A DNA stretch of 64,000 nt, from assembly GCF_020700235.1 (NCBI RefSeq), contig NZ_CP085302.1:434001-498000 (forward strand), written 5' to 3'. A program made the position numbers and the translations under genes. Shown here piece after piece: positions 35,312 to 44,171 of the stretch. This stretch comes from Haladaptatus pallidirubidus. GTDB taxonomy: Archaea > Halobacteriota > Halobacteria > Halobacteriales > Haladaptataceae. The notes under the pieces were generated by a model. The model was not told where the DNA came from, did no database searches, and was given only the letters and a program-made list of their open reading frames with translations. How positions within the stretch are numbered: position 1 is the first letter of the stretch; the number at the start of each line of letters is the position of its first letter.

Positions 35312-35564
35312 CTGTATCTCCTCCAGTAATGGGCCGTTCGGCGTACATGGCGGCGAGCTGTCGCTCGTAGTGTCGTTCTACCTCCGATGCGGTTGATTCG
35401 CCGATCGTGATTTCAGTCGAGACGGTGGTATCCGACTGGATCCATCCGTTCGTCTGCTCACGATCGTAAATTATGACCGTGTCTTCGGCAAGTTCGAGCT
35501 GGGCGTATCTGTTCAAGGCTCCAAGGTTAGTTGAAGCAATGTCCGTCGATGGTTCGTTGTTCAT
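35304..35564 (-). CDS. Small protein leading the amt operon
   Basis: An 86-residue soluble, acidic protein. Its core LNRYAQLELAEDTVIIYDREQTNGWIQSDTTV matches a small haloarchaeal family of unknown function (DUF7331-like; YDRExxxAWIQSD motif). The rest (ITIGESTASEVERHYERQLA) is a helical tail. Its 3' end overlaps the amt start codon by 8 bases. Conservation of the WIQSD core and tight coupling suggest a role with Amt or in its control, but this is inference. Confidence 0.65.
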   Translation of the reverse strand: MNNEPSTDIASTNLGALNRYAQLELAEDTVIIYDREQTNGWIQSDTTVSTEITIGESTASEVERHYERQLAAMYAERPITGGDTDG

Positions 35565-36118
35565 TTGGCGATCGACTCCGTGAGAAGGAGATCGGTAATC
35601 TTGTCCCCAGCTCCTCTGTTTTCTGGAGCTCCATTTGTCTGCTCTTTCATGATTTTAAACACTGATTGTTGTTTTAATAGGGTTATTAGCCCATTTTCAT
35701 CCTATTTTACTCGGATTTATTCGACATTCGTCCGCTCATGTCTACAAAGGATTGCAACTGCTGTTATTGACTAAAAGCTTTCGCACGAATGCCTAAGCTA
35801 TGATGATATAGTTAACTGTATATGGACTATATAAGGATATTCTATCCGTATTCGTGCAAAAATATGGCTAAAGTACTACTTATTAAAAATAAGGTGTTCG
35901 GGGATGACGACGGCGGACCCTCACTCGTGACGATACGCGAGGATGCCCACGATCGTAGACGTGAGAGGTGATCGAGTCCCCCTCAATCGAATTTTTATCT
36001 TTTGCTATGATAACCAATAGATCGCCGTGAATATGCGACTTTTAGCGATTTAATGAAAATACATCTAGGTAATTCTAGGAAAAGGTTTACAATCATGGTC
36101 CTCTACGATTCAACCGCC
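35565..36118. other. AT-rich divergent promoter region
   Basis: About 550 bases upstream of the amt operon. Runs of TTTATT, TATATAAGG and TTAAAAATAAGG occur (35700-35890), fitting archaeal promoters. No credible gene; no clear inverted repeat was found by eye. Confidence 0.5.
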
Positions 36119-36268
36119 ATGATTCAACATACCCCACCCAACACGGGGGCGGAAGCGAGGAAGTACGAGTGTCAAGCGTGCTTGTACAGAGTCAACGCGA
36201 TGGAATACAGGGCAATCTGTCCGGAATGTCAAGGGAAACTCCGCAATATCACCGTCCCACGTGAGTGA
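36119..36268 (+). CDS. Rubrerythrin-like small zinc protein
   Basis: A 49-residue protein starting MIQHTPPNTGAEARKYECQA. Two Cys pairs (CQAC and CPEC, about residues 18-21 and 35-38) form a rubredoxin-like zinc or iron ribbon, ending KLRNITVPRE. It matches the short haloarchaeal 'rubrerythrin-like domain' proteins that often lie beside universal stress protein genes, as here. The ATG at 36119 is preferred over the AT-rich upstream extension. Function is unknown. The next ORF starts in its last codons (GTGAGTGA overlap). Confidence 0.75.
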   Translation: MIQHTPPNTGAEARKYECQACLYRVNAMEYRAICPECQGKLRNITVPRE

Positions 36269-36542
36269 AAGAAATCCCCTTTGCGGTTCTCGATGGGAAC
36301 CTCCGAACGATCGTGACGGTGAACAACTGTGGGGTCAAGCCCCGAGACACTATCGCTGTAATACTGTAGATACAGCGTGTACGATAGCCACTGCCGACGA
36401 GTCGAACGCAGTCGTTGCAATCCGTCAGCCGGAAATTTCGGCGATAGGACAACTCCAGTTGGACGTACCGAAATGGAATCCTCGAAACGATGACTCACAA
36501 TCAGCGCAACAAACGGATGATGGAATACGGACAGGGGACTGA
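36261..36542 (+). CDS. Possible small protein overlapping the zinc protein
   Basis: A 93-residue frame beginning with GTG that overlaps the stop of the rubrerythrin-like gene. It reads LWGQAPRHYRCNTVDTACTI, then ATADESNAVVAIRQPEISAI and an acidic, Asn/Gln-rich tail (DVPKWNPRNDDSQSAQQTDD), a composition typical of halophile proteins. No family was recognised with certainty. The overlap favours a real coupled gene, but a chance frame cannot be excluded. Confidence 0.4.
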   Translation: MSERNPLCGSRWEPPNDRDGEQLWGQAPRHYRCNTVDTACTIATADESNAVVAIRQPEISAIGQLQLDVPKWNPRNDDSQSAQQTDDGIRTGD

Positions 36543-36600
36543 TCGCAGCCACGACGGGCGACGGCAACGACGACCTGAGAGTGAAGCGAAGAGAACAGGT

Positions 36601-37055
36601 ACAGCGGTCGTCCTCGGCGTGAGTGGAACTGATACGGACCGGCTCGACGTGCTCGCTGACACCGCGATGGACATCGCTGGGCCACGTACGCAACTGTCTA
36701 CCTTGTGCACGTTCACTCAGTTGCCGGGTTTGAGCAAACGCTTGATCACCTCAATTATGATGCTGAGTCGCCACCCGATCCGGACGAAGTCGCAGAACGG
36801 AGTGAGTCCGTTCGCGAACTCACAACGCGGCTGAAAGACCCAGGTCGGAACTATGGGGTGACGGTTGCAATTCACGGACGTGTGGCGAACAATGTCGGGG
36901 AAGCTTTGGTGGATGTTGCCAATGAGGTTGCCGCCAACCGTGTTATTGTCGGCGGGCGCAAACGGTCACCATCAGGAAAAGCGCTCTTCGGGAGCACTGC
37001 CCAATACGTCCTCCTCAATGCCCCATGTCCAGTCACATTCGTCCGTGGTGAGTGA
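36601..37055 (+). pseudogene. Universal stress protein, frameshifted
   Basis: The first frame has TAVVLGVSGTDTDRLDVLAD then TAMDIAG, the opening of a UspA fold. At about 36681 the coding switches frame to YATVYLVHVHSVAGFEQTLD and continues to DVANEVAANRVIVGGRKRSP then GKALFGSTAQYVLLNAPCPV with the G-2x-G-9x-G(S/T) ATP-binding signature. The two halves together form a complete Usp of about 150 residues, so one indel near 36681 breaks the gene. The start codon is unclear. Confidence 0.75.
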
Positions 37056-37088
37056 CACCCCATCAATGTTCCATCTACAGATAAACAG

Positions 37089-37646
37089 ATGACTACAATA
37101 CTATCACGGTGCCTTAAGACTGTCCGAAGCCTGCATTCTCGTCTTACCCATCCCCCAACCTCTAACTTTCCGTTGCCACCACATTCCGTTACTGATGCAA
37201 CCGATCAGGAGATTTGGCTTCATCCCTACGACGATGCTGCATTTGAATCGCTCATCGCTATGTATACCACATTTGATCCGTCACAGCGTGCCCAGGGGAC
37301 ACCCCCGTTCGGTGAACCAGCGATTCGTGAATGGTTAGAAACCATCCTCAACGGGATTTCGGTTGTGGCATGGCACGGTGACGATGTCATCGGACACGTC
37401 ATGTTTGTTCCTGACGGTGTTGGTCGCCACGAACTCGCCATCTTCGTTCACCAAGACTACCAGCGGGCAGGTATCGGCTTCGAACTCCTCCAAACCGGAC
37501 TTGGCTACGCCAAGAAGCAAGACGTCACCGAAGTCTGGTTGACTGTCGAATCACGGAAGATTGGTGTCCAGAAACTGTACAACGCTGTCGGCTTCACCGT
37601 CGATAATCCAGTCGGCCAGACGCGTCGAATGTCACGATATCTGTAA
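37089..37646 (+). CDS. GNAT-family N-acetyltransferase
   Basis: A 185-residue acetyltransferase. After a basic N-terminal extension (about 40 residues), the domain begins IWLHPYDDAAFESLIAMYTT, followed by VVAWHGDDVIGHVMFVPDG, the acetyl-CoA loop LAIFVHQDYQRAGIGFELLQ (QxxGxG type) and KLYNAVGFTV. The acceptor substrate is unknown. The N-terminal 37 residues are less family-like, so a later start (for example near the TDATDQ segment) is possible. It stands between the broken Usp gene and an AT-rich hypothetical gene. Confidence 0.8.
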   Translation: MTTILSRCLKTVRSLHSRLTHPPTSNFPLPPHSVTDATDQEIWLHPYDDAAFESLIAMYTTFDPSQRAQGTPPFGEPAIREWLETILNGISVVAWHGDDVIGHVMFVPDGVGRHELAIFVHQDYQRAGIGFELLQTGLGYAKKQDVTEVWLTVESRKIGVQKLYNAVGFTVDNPVGQTRRMSRYL

Positions 37647-37647
37647 T

Positions 37648-38103
37648 ATGGCGGCATTTCGGTTTCCTGAGTATGTTGATATTCCGTTGTTGCTTCGTCG
37701 AAACTATTTAAAAATTCCTCAGATTTATACTCCACCAATATTTCATTCGCTTGTAGCAATATTTAACTATTATTGGAACAAACAGACGACTATAACGGTA
37801 AAAGTCATCCAAATATCGATAAATGATGGAAAATGGTTGACAGTTCGTGATTTCATGGAGAATGAGACTGGATGCACACTGGCGAAGTATGAAGCAAAGT
37901 TCGTAGAGGATGGAGAAATGGAATATATTGATAAGGAGATTGTGCTCGTGAAGAAAACAAATTCGTTCGGTGGTGAAAAGATGTATTTCGTCCCCAAAGA
38001 GGTTATTGAGACAGTTCCTCATCTCCTCCCCCAACTAACGTACCTGGGGATGAGAGCTCTCGTTATAGAGATTCATAGAGGAAATCAACAACTGAAGTCG
38101 TAA
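37648..38103 (+). CDS. AT-rich hypothetical protein
   Basis: A 151-residue frame directly after the acetyltransferase, markedly more AT-rich than its neighbours, with many Lys, Ile and Asn. The N-terminal part up to about residue 45 may be leader sequence, because a promoter-like TATTTAAAAATTCC lies at 37707-37720. The rest (VKVIQISINDGKWLTVRDFM, then YEAKFVEDGEMEYIDKEIVL) looks like a folded protein with a KWLTVRDF segment. No family was recognised. The composition suggests transfer from a low-GC source or a mobile element. Confidence 0.4.
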   Translation: MAAFRFPEYVDIPLLLRRNYLKIPQIYTPPIFHSLVAIFNYYWNKQTTITVKVIQISINDGKWLTVRDFMENETGCTLAKYEAKFVEDGEMEYIDKEIVLVKKTNSFGGEKMYFVPKEVIETVPHLLPQLTYLGMRALVIEIHRGNQQLKS

Positions 38104-38460
38104 GAGTAGTGACCTCCTCCGCGCCGTAACCAGCGTGGCATCCCACCAAGGGATATCGGCCAGAGCCTTCGAGGTTGCAACGCACTCTCACAAGAACTAG
38201 TAACATGCTGGAGGAACCTCTCGGTTTGACTCCTGTGATAGGGCTGTGGCCTGGTTACTGAGGCCCTATCTCCGATCGAGTCATCGATATACGTGTTTTC
38301 TCTGGTATGATTCTCTCCATCAGAATAGCGTACAAAAGCAAGGCACACAGAGGCTTAACCGTATTGGCTAACTGATTTCCGGCAGGCCCATCGACGGTAG
38401 TGTGTCGGCCGAGCCTCTCGGTCGAACCGCGCCTGAAGACGCGGGGATGTACGCAAAACC
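38104..38460. other. Structured non-coding stretch, possible IS200/IS605-type remnant
   Basis: No gene, but several hairpins: GATAGGGC (38237) pairing with GCCCTATC (38263), CGGCCGAG (38406) with CTCGGTCG (38417), and CCGCG (38427) with CGCGG (38440). On the minus strand the 38105 end reads GGCGCGGAGGAGGTCACTAC, like the right ends of haloarchaeal TnpB-type elements. The stretch could be an internally deleted element of that type. The assignment is tentative. Confidence 0.35.
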
Positions 38461-38579
38461 TTTATCACTAAGACATACCAACCGGGCCAAAACGAACTCG
38501 ATATACGATTGTATTCCTTTAATCCCTAAAACCATCCTACCGGAAACCTTTTGAGATCTATAGTTGTTATACGAAGTAA

Positions 38580-39005
38580 ATGGAACCGCAAAGAGTAACG
38601 TATGTCCAAAAATCCTGCGCGTATATCACACGTAATGGGCGCGAACTGCTAGTATTTGAAGGCCCTGAATACGACGGGTTACAGGTGCCAAAAGGAACGA
38701 TCGAATCCAATGAAAACCCTCGTGCCGCGATGCTGCGAGAAATTACTGAGGAAAGCGGTCTTGGCGCAATCGGTACAACGCAGCATCTAACGACTGACGT
38801 GTGGACACGCCGCCAATCACCGCCCAAACGGTATGTCCGGCATTTTTTCCACACAACCGTCCACGAGCCACGTGACCACTGGACGCATACCGTCACCGGC
38901 GACGGCGATGAAAAAGGTCTCGAGTTCAAATTCTCGTGGATCGAACTTCCATCGTCATCCGAATTCGCGTTGGCACTAGATGACTACGTTCATCTCCTTG
39001 AATAA
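38580..39005 (+). CDS. NUDIX hydrolase
   Basis: A 141-residue protein with a complete Nudix box, GTIESNENPRAAMLREITEE then SGL (about residues 40-62), which fits the GX5EX7REUXEEXGU rule and supplies the Mg-binding Glu residues. The flanking strands (RELLVFEGPEYDGLQVPKG, and KRYVRHFFHTTVHEP) are normal for the fold. Nudix enzymes hydrolyse nucleoside diphosphates linked to another group; the substrate is not predictable. A promoter-like AAACCTTT and T-rich tract precede it at 38456-38570. Confidence 0.9.
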   Translation: MEPQRVTYVQKSCAYITRNGRELLVFEGPEYDGLQVPKGTIESNENPRAAMLREITEESGLGAIGTTQHLTTDVWTRRQSPPKRYVRHFFHTTVHEPRDHWTHTVTGDGDEKGLEFKFSWIELPSSSEFALALDDYVHLLE

Positions 39006-39070
39006 ATGTCGTGGAGACCTCTCGATTGGCGGCCATCATCGAATCCACAAATACTGTACGAGGAAGGAGT

Positions 39071-39826
39071 ATGAACAGACCGAGCACTCTCGTTGGCGCC
39101 GTCGCCCATCGACCTCTCCTCCGCCGGATGTTACGACCCGTTGTGGTGTTTGCACTCATTGTTGTCGCGGGTATGGTCGGATTTAGCACACTCGACGGCG
39201 TTGGAATCGTGGATGCACTGTTCTGGCTGCTCGATCCCACGAGCATCGAACTCCACTTTCAGAACCACGATGGACCGGCGACATTCATCAAAGCCTATGC
39301 AATCGTGATCCTCTCCGGGCTAATTGTTGCAAGTCTCTGGATCGGTGAAACACTGTTTTCGGCAGCATTTGGCGGACAGATACAGACGGAACTCAAACAG
39401 ATGCAACTCGAACGTAACATCAAAGAACTCGATGACCACATCATTATCTGTGGGTACGGGACATTTGGGAAAACCATCGCGGCCCGGCTCCGTGACGCAG
39501 ATCGCGAGGTGGTTATCGTCGAACAACAGGACGCACAGTACCAACGGGCGATTGACGATGGGGTACTCGCAGTAAGTGGTGACGCCCGCCGTGAAGAGAC
39601 GCTCACTGACGCGGGCGTCAAGCGGGCGGACACAGTCATCGGAGCGATCGACGACTCGAACGCAAACATCCAAATTTCCATCGCAGCGAGCCAGCTTGCA
39701 CCGACGGTCACGCTCGTCGTCCGGGCGGGCGACCAACGGGATGAGGCGCTCGCTCGTCGCGCGGGTGCAGACGAGGTCGTCATCCCGGAAGTCGTGAGCG
39801 GTGAACAAGTATGCACGAATCTCTGA
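39071..39826 (+). CDS. RCK (TrkA-N) membrane protein, channel-like
   Basis: A 251-residue protein starting MNRPSTLVGAV. Two membrane helices (about residues 24-42 and 76-100) flank a re-entrant segment VDALFWLLDPTSIELHFQNH. A TrkA-N/RCK Rossmann domain follows, with DHIIICGYGTFGKTIAARLR (GxGxxG), the acidic end of strand 2 (IVEQQDAQY), and VSGDARREETLTDAGVKRAD. It is arranged like a potassium channel, but the loop lacks a TVGYG selectivity filter, so ion and mode of action are uncertain. No RCK C-terminal (TrkA-C) domain is present. Confidence 0.8.
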   Translation: MNRPSTLVGAVAHRPLLRRMLRPVVVFALIVVAGMVGFSTLDGVGIVDALFWLLDPTSIELHFQNHDGPATFIKAYAIVILSGLIVASLWIGETLFSAAFGGQIQTELKQMQLERNIKELDDHIIICGYGTFGKTIAARLRDADREVVIVEQQDAQYQRAIDDGVLAVSGDARREETLTDAGVKRADTVIGAIDDSNANIQISIAASQLAPTVTLVVRAGDQRDEALARRAGADEVVIPEVVSGEQVCTNL

Positions 39827-40016
39827 GTGACATCTCCATCCACCCTGAGGGATGGCGATTCTAACTCAGAACGCCTCATCCACGATTCGGCCGAACAGGC
39901 CGTCACTCGTCCACGAATACGCACTGCTGCACTTCGATATTGATTAGGCAAAACCCGAGGTTGAGACCGAGGCGGTGGCGTACATTGTTTGTCGTTTGCT
40001 CTTCACCCAGGATGAG

Positions 40017-40616
40017 TTATGAAGTCGATGATTTGAGATCGATTTGTGTATTCACGTTTCTGAACGTAGTGGCGTCTGTTCGCTCACGCACTTCTTCTTC
40101 CAAGATGACGACCGGATCGAGACGATCCAGCACATCGTGGAATCCGTCTTTCTTCGTGGAAAGGGCGGCGTAGCAAGTCTCAATTGCTGATTTCACATGA
40201 TAGACTGCACAGAGAGGCTGTCTGTAGCCATCGAAGATCGGGACGGCTCCTGCATGATTACGGGCATCGTCGAACAGCAATTCGAGAAAGTTCGGATCGA
40301 GGGTTGGCATATCACAGGCCGTTACAACGGCGACAGGTGCATTCGCGACCTCGAGCCCCTTTGCCATCCCTGCGACCGGACCGCGATCGGGAACCTCGTC
40401 GATTGCAAAGCACAGGTCGGTTGCCACATCGTCGAAGGCGCGCCGGATTGCCCCAACTTGCTCCGTTCTACAGTTTACTACGAGTTCATCAACGACCTCG
40501 ACCACGCTTTCGGCAACCTGACACACCAGCGGCTCTCCGTCGAATTCAGCCAGAGCCTTGTCCTGCTCGCCAAAGCGCTCCGAACGCCCGCCGGCTACGA
40601 TGATTCCCGATCGCAT
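40017..40616 (-). CDS. mobA: Molybdenum cofactor guanylyltransferase MobA
   Basis: A 199-residue nucleotidyltransferase. The GTP-binding opening SGIIVAGGRSERFGEQDKAL (residues 2-21) is diagnostic, followed by VPDRGPVAGMAKGLEVANAP and VTACDMPTLDPNFLELL with the Asp of the metal site. It transfers GMP to molybdopterin, giving the bis-MGD cofactor that nitrate reductase needs. ATG at 40616 fits the family; the frame is open upstream. It starts two bases after the 42-codon ORF, at the end of the nitrate operon, so it is coexpressed with nasA. Confidence 0.9.
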   Translation of the reverse strand: MRSGIIVAGGRSERFGEQDKALAEFDGEPLVCQVAESVVEVVDELVVNCRTEQVGAIRRAFDDVATDLCFAIDEVPDRGPVAGMAKGLEVANAPVAVVTACDMPTLDPNFLELLFDDARNHAGAVPIFDGYRQPLCAVYHVKSAIETCYAALSTKKDGFHDVLDRLDPVVILEEEVRERTDATTFRNVNTQIDLKSSTS

Positions 40617-40618
40617 GG

Positions 40619-40747
40619 TTACGTGAGGAACCCAGCCTGTCCGGAGAACGCCATGTATAGTGCAAAGACCGTCAGGAGTACCGCGATTACCATTTCGGCG
40701 TAGAGGACAATCTGTCCCCACATATACCATGAATCATACCCCGCCAT
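40619..40747 (-). CDS. 42-residue membrane protein in the nitrate operon
   Basis: A short gene between narK and mobA. ATG at 40747 overlaps the TAA of narK by one base (TAATG), and its stop lies two bases before the mobA start. It encodes MAGYDSWYMWGQIVLYAEMV, then IAVLLTVFALYMAFSGQAGF, LT: one membrane helix of about 24 residues with a short aromatic, acidic N-terminus. The perfect spacing on both sides supports a real gene. It may assist NarK or anchor a partner; no family was recognised. Confidence 0.65.
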   Translation of the reverse strand: MAGYDSWYMWGQIVLYAEMVIAVLLTVFALYMAFSGQAGFLT

Positions 40748-42084
40748 TAGTCGTCACCTCCAAGAGGGGGAGTCGGTTTGCTGTCATCGCTGAGCCACCG
40801 ATGTGCGGAACCAATACCGTGCTCGCGGGGGTCGCCCTTGTAGCGCATTGCCCACACATAGAACAGAATGAACGGCACGAAGAAAACGAGCGCGACGGTC
40901 ACGTAGCCAAGATGGATGTTCGGCATGTAGCCAAACACGAGGGGATACACGATGCCACCACTGGTGGAGATCCCACCAATGAATCCGGAGGCCGTACCGG
41001 GGCGATCCTTGAAGAGAACGGGTACAATGGCGAAGACGCCGCCGGTTCCGAAGCTGACGGTGACACCGAAGATTGCGAGTACGACGACGGACGCCGGCAG
41101 GATTCCCGCTAATCCAATGAGGGTGAGCGCGATCATGGTGAGTGTGATGAGGATTAGCGCAGTCATCAACCAGTGGACGCGTGGCGAGTAGTTCTGGGTC
41201 TTTGAAAGGAATGGATAGGGCGTCCATCCCTTGCGCTGCCAGAGGTCAGACATGTATCCCGAGAACGGTCGAAAGAGCGATGCGTTGAACGACTGAACCG
41301 CGGCGAAGGTACCGGCCGCGGTCTGAATCGCTGCCGTTCCCGTGAAGCCAAGGTTACCGAGCGCCCCTCTGAAGCCTCGGGTATAGTAGCTTGGAAGCCA
41401 CGAGTTCATGGCGATTTCCAGGCCGAATGACATGGCGTAGGCCAGCATGAGGCCAATCGCGGCGTAGCGCGTCCAGACGAACAAAGTATCGCCAAGCGAG
41501 GCATTCTGTTTCGCCGTCTGGGCAGTTTCGATATCTCGTGCCGGTTCGCCGCGCCACTTGTAGACGATGGCAATGAGGAGCGCCCCAATTCCGAGGTGGA
41601 GGAAGGCATCCGAGAAATTTGTCTTGTAGAGACGCGGAAGGAGGAGCGCACCGACACCTGCGCCGGCATTTCCGGTTCCAGCGTATAGCCCTTCTGCAGT
41701 CCCGATTTCGTGCTCATCGAACCATTGGGCGACGTGCTGGATGCCAACGACAAAGCTAATCCCCGCAGAGGCAACGATTAGGCGCTCGACGAAGAGCACA
41801 TTATAGGACGCGGCGAAGGAGGAGGCGATACTCATGATACCCGAGTACGCGAGAATGATCGCAAAGACGTTGTGCGCGCCAATTCGGTCGGCAGCCCACC
41901 CTGCGAGTACCCTCCCAGGGGGTGCAAGCCAGATGGCCGAACTCGCGAGCAGGGCAAGCTGGCCGGTCGTCAGGCCGTAGAACTCGCCAATGCTCGGGCT
42001 GAAGGCTGCTGTCGAGAACCACATGAGAAAGGCCCAGAAGAAGCCGACGGTAGCAATGACCAGTTGTTCAATCTTGTTCGTCAC
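40747..42084 (-). CDS. narK: Nitrate/nitrite transporter NarK (MFS)
   Basis: A 445-residue, twelve-helix major facilitator protein. It has WFSTAAFSPSIGEFYGLTTGQ near residue 25, the MFS loop GRVLAGWAADRIGAHN between helices 2 and 3, a nitrate-signature-like GTGNAGAGVGAL in helix 5, and FGTGGVFAIVPVLFKDRPGTASGFIGG in helix 11. It imports nitrate, probably in exchange for nitrite or with protons. Its ATG overlaps the nasA stop by four bases and its stop overlaps the 42-codon ORF, so it is inside one nitrate assimilation operon. Confidence 0.93.
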   Translation of the reverse strand: MTNKIEQLVIATVGFFWAFLMWFSTAAFSPSIGEFYGLTTGQLALLASSAIWLAPPGRVLAGWAADRIGAHNVFAIILAYSGIMSIASSFAASYNVLFVERLIVASAGISFVVGIQHVAQWFDEHEIGTAEGLYAGTGNAGAGVGALLLPRLYKTNFSDAFLHLGIGALLIAIVYKWRGEPARDIETAQTAKQNASLGDTLFVWTRYAAIGLMLAYAMSFGLEIAMNSWLPSYYTRGFRGALGNLGFTGTAAIQTAAGTFAAVQSFNASLFRPFSGYMSDLWQRKGWTPYPFLSKTQNYSPRVHWLMTALILITLTMIALTLIGLAGILPASVVVLAIFGVTVSFGTGGVFAIVPVLFKDRPGTASGFIGGISTSGGIVYPLVFGYMPNIHLGYVTVALVFFVPFILFYVWAMRYKGDPREHGIGSAHRWLSDDSKPTPPLGGDD

Positions 42085-44171
42085 ACGTGCTCACCTCCGG
42101 CGACTTTCATCACGGTACGGTCGGCTGTGAGTTGAACCGCACATTGCTTGAGATTTGGTTCATCCGACCGTGGATCGGTCTCGGGAATCGTCAATTTGTT
42201 CGTCGCCGGATGATGGATCGGCAGCCACACGAGCCCGGGCTGAATTGTGTCGTCCGATTCAATTCGCGCCCGGACGCTGCTCCGCCGTGACTTGATGCAA
42301 ACCAGAGTGTTCTCGTCATCTCTTTCTCCATCGACGTGTTCATTAATCGTTTCGGGATGAACGCGGGCAACGAGCGGCCCAGGGTCGTCAGGTGACTCCC
42401 GCGATCGCACGCCCGTGTTGTAGCCGTCAGCCTCGCGAGCGGTCGTGAGCGTGAGCGGGTAGTCCGTGTCTGTCGGCTCAGGTAACCTCCTCCCCGTGCC
42501 GCCGACAAACCGAGCTTTGCCTGAGGGTGTTGGAAATGACCAGTCGCCGTCCTCGTAGTACCGATACCCCCCGCTCGTCTCGGTGTCAGGCGCTGGCCAA
42601 CGGATGGCGAGATCTTCCTCTAGACGGTCATAACTGATGCCTGAACAGTCTGCGAGGGTGCCCTCGGTCAGGGCAGCGAACTCTGCGAAGATTGATTCAG
42701 GGGCTGTGGCGTCGCCAAACAGGTCGTCAGCCAGCGCGTTCCCGAGGGTGGTGATGATGTCGAGATCCGTCCAGACGCCACTGGGGAGAGCAGTCGCTGG
42801 GCGAACTCTCGACACCGTTCGCTCCATGTTGATTGCAGTTCCGTTCGATTCTCCCCAAGTCGCTGCCGGAAGGACGATGTCTGCGAACTCGGTTGTCTCT
42901 GTCCGGAAGGCGTCCTGAACCACGAGAAAGGCATCCTCCAGATTCTGGGCTGTGTCTGAGGCATCGGGCATGCCTGCCACGGGATTTGTCGCCACCGCAT
43001 AAACCACCTCAACGGAACCGTCTTCAATTGCTTCGATAGTTCCAACGGGCCCCGGCCCCGAGTCCTCTGGCAGGCGTTCTACGGGTATCTCCCATGTCTC
43101 CGCAACCGTCTCTCGCTCTTCGGGATCTTCGAAGTCGCGGTGGCCGGGCCACGACCCCTTTGAGGAGCAAACCCGCGTCCCCATCGAGTTTGCCTGCCCC
43201 GTAAGTGAGAACGGACCGCTCCCTGGTCCCATGTTTCCAGTTGCGAGACACAAGTCGATGAGTGCACCAGCGGTGTCAGTACCCTGGTTGCTCTGGTTGA
43301 CGCCCATCCCCCAGTAAATTAGCGTTCGCTCCCCCAACGCCGCCGTCAGCGTCTCCACGGTCTCGAAGGAGACGCCCGCGCGGTCGGCCGCCGTCTTGGG
43401 GTCGGGCAAGCCGGCGCACAGTTCATCGAAGCCGATTGTCGCCTCACCAACGAAGTCTTCGTCGACGCGACCAATTTCGACCGCGTAGGCGAGGATCGCA
43501 CGAGCGAGGTCGAGATCGCCGCCCGGATCGAGGCTGATGTGGACGTCGGCTACCTCCGCAGTCTCCGTCTCGACCGGATCGACGACGAGCATTGTACTGT
43601 CCTCGTCGTCAGCACTGTCGACGATCCATCGGAACATCACGGGGTGGGCGACGGCTGGATTCGCGCCCCAGACGACGTGGCGTTTCGCGTCGGGGATGTC
43701 GTCGTAGGTCGGGGGCGGTGCGTCGCTGCCGAACGCGTCGTAGTAAGCAGTCACCGCACTCGCCATGCAGAGGGTGGTGTTGGCGTCGTAATACTGAGTT
43801 CCGATGCCGCCACGGGCGAGTTTGCCCAGCGCGTACGCGGCCTCGTTAGTCTGCTGGCCGCTCCCTAGGACGGCGATCCCGTCCCGGTCTCTGCTCAAAA
43901 CATCATCGAACTTCTCGATGATCGTGGCGAGTGCGAGATCCCAGGTCGTCTTCTGAAGCTCGCCGTTCTGACGGATTAAGGGCTGGGTGAGCCACTTGCC
44001 CTTGGGATTGGCTGTCTCATTGACACCGCGCTGGCAGGCAAGGCCACGGTTTACTGGATGAGCCGGATCACCCCGTACTGTGTCGAGGCCGTACCCCACG
44101 TCAACAGCGCGCTGGACATGTCCACACCCGACTGCACATCGCATACACGTCGTCGAAATCCAGTCAGTCAC
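42081..44171 (-). CDS. nasA: Assimilatory nitrate reductase NasA
   Basis: A 696-residue molybdopterin oxidoreductase of the soluble NasA/NarB type, reducing nitrate to nitrite in the cytosol with ferredoxin-like donors. The N-terminal 4Fe-4S site is CMRCAVGC then a later Cys in GLACQRGVNE. LARGGIGTQYYDANTTLCMASA contains the region of the Mo ligand Cys. MFRWIVDSADDEDSTMLVVD, YWGMGVNQSNQGTD and the C-terminal TTAREADGYNTGVRSRESPD bind the two guanylyl-pterins. It starts with GTG, which overlaps the stop of the 35-codon ORF by four bases, and overlaps narK by four bases. Confidence 0.93.
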   Translation of the reverse strand: MTDWISTTCMRCAVGCGHVQRAVDVGYGLDTVRGDPAHPVNRGLACQRGVNETANPKGKWLTQPLIRQNGELQKTTWDLALATIIEKFDDVLSRDRDGIAVLGSGQQTNEAAYALGKLARGGIGTQYYDANTTLCMASAVTAYYDAFGSDAPPPTYDDIPDAKRHVVWGANPAVAHPVMFRWIVDSADDEDSTMLVVDPVETETAEVADVHISLDPGGDLDLARAILAYAVEIGRVDEDFVGEATIGFDELCAGLPDPKTAADRAGVSFETVETLTAALGERTLIYWGMGVNQSNQGTDTAGALIDLCLATGNMGPGSGPFSLTGQANSMGTRVCSSKGSWPGHRDFEDPEERETVAETWEIPVERLPEDSGPGPVGTIEAIEDGSVEVVYAVATNPVAGMPDASDTAQNLEDAFLVVQDAFRTETTEFADIVLPAATWGESNGTAINMERTVSRVRPATALPSGVWTDLDIITTLGNALADDLFGDATAPESIFAEFAALTEGTLADCSGISYDRLEEDLAIRWPAPDTETSGGYRYYEDGDWSFPTPSGKARFVGGTGRRLPEPTDTDYPLTLTTAREADGYNTGVRSRESPDDPGPLVARVHPETINEHVDGERDDENTLVCIKSRRSSVRARIESDDTIQPGLVWLPIHHPATNKLTIPETDPRSDEPNLKQCAVQLTADRTVMKVAGGEHV

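Noticed and set aside
38104..38460. tRNA gene
   Set aside because: Hairpins are present but no cloverleaf with T-arm GTTCRA and anticodon arm could be drawn.
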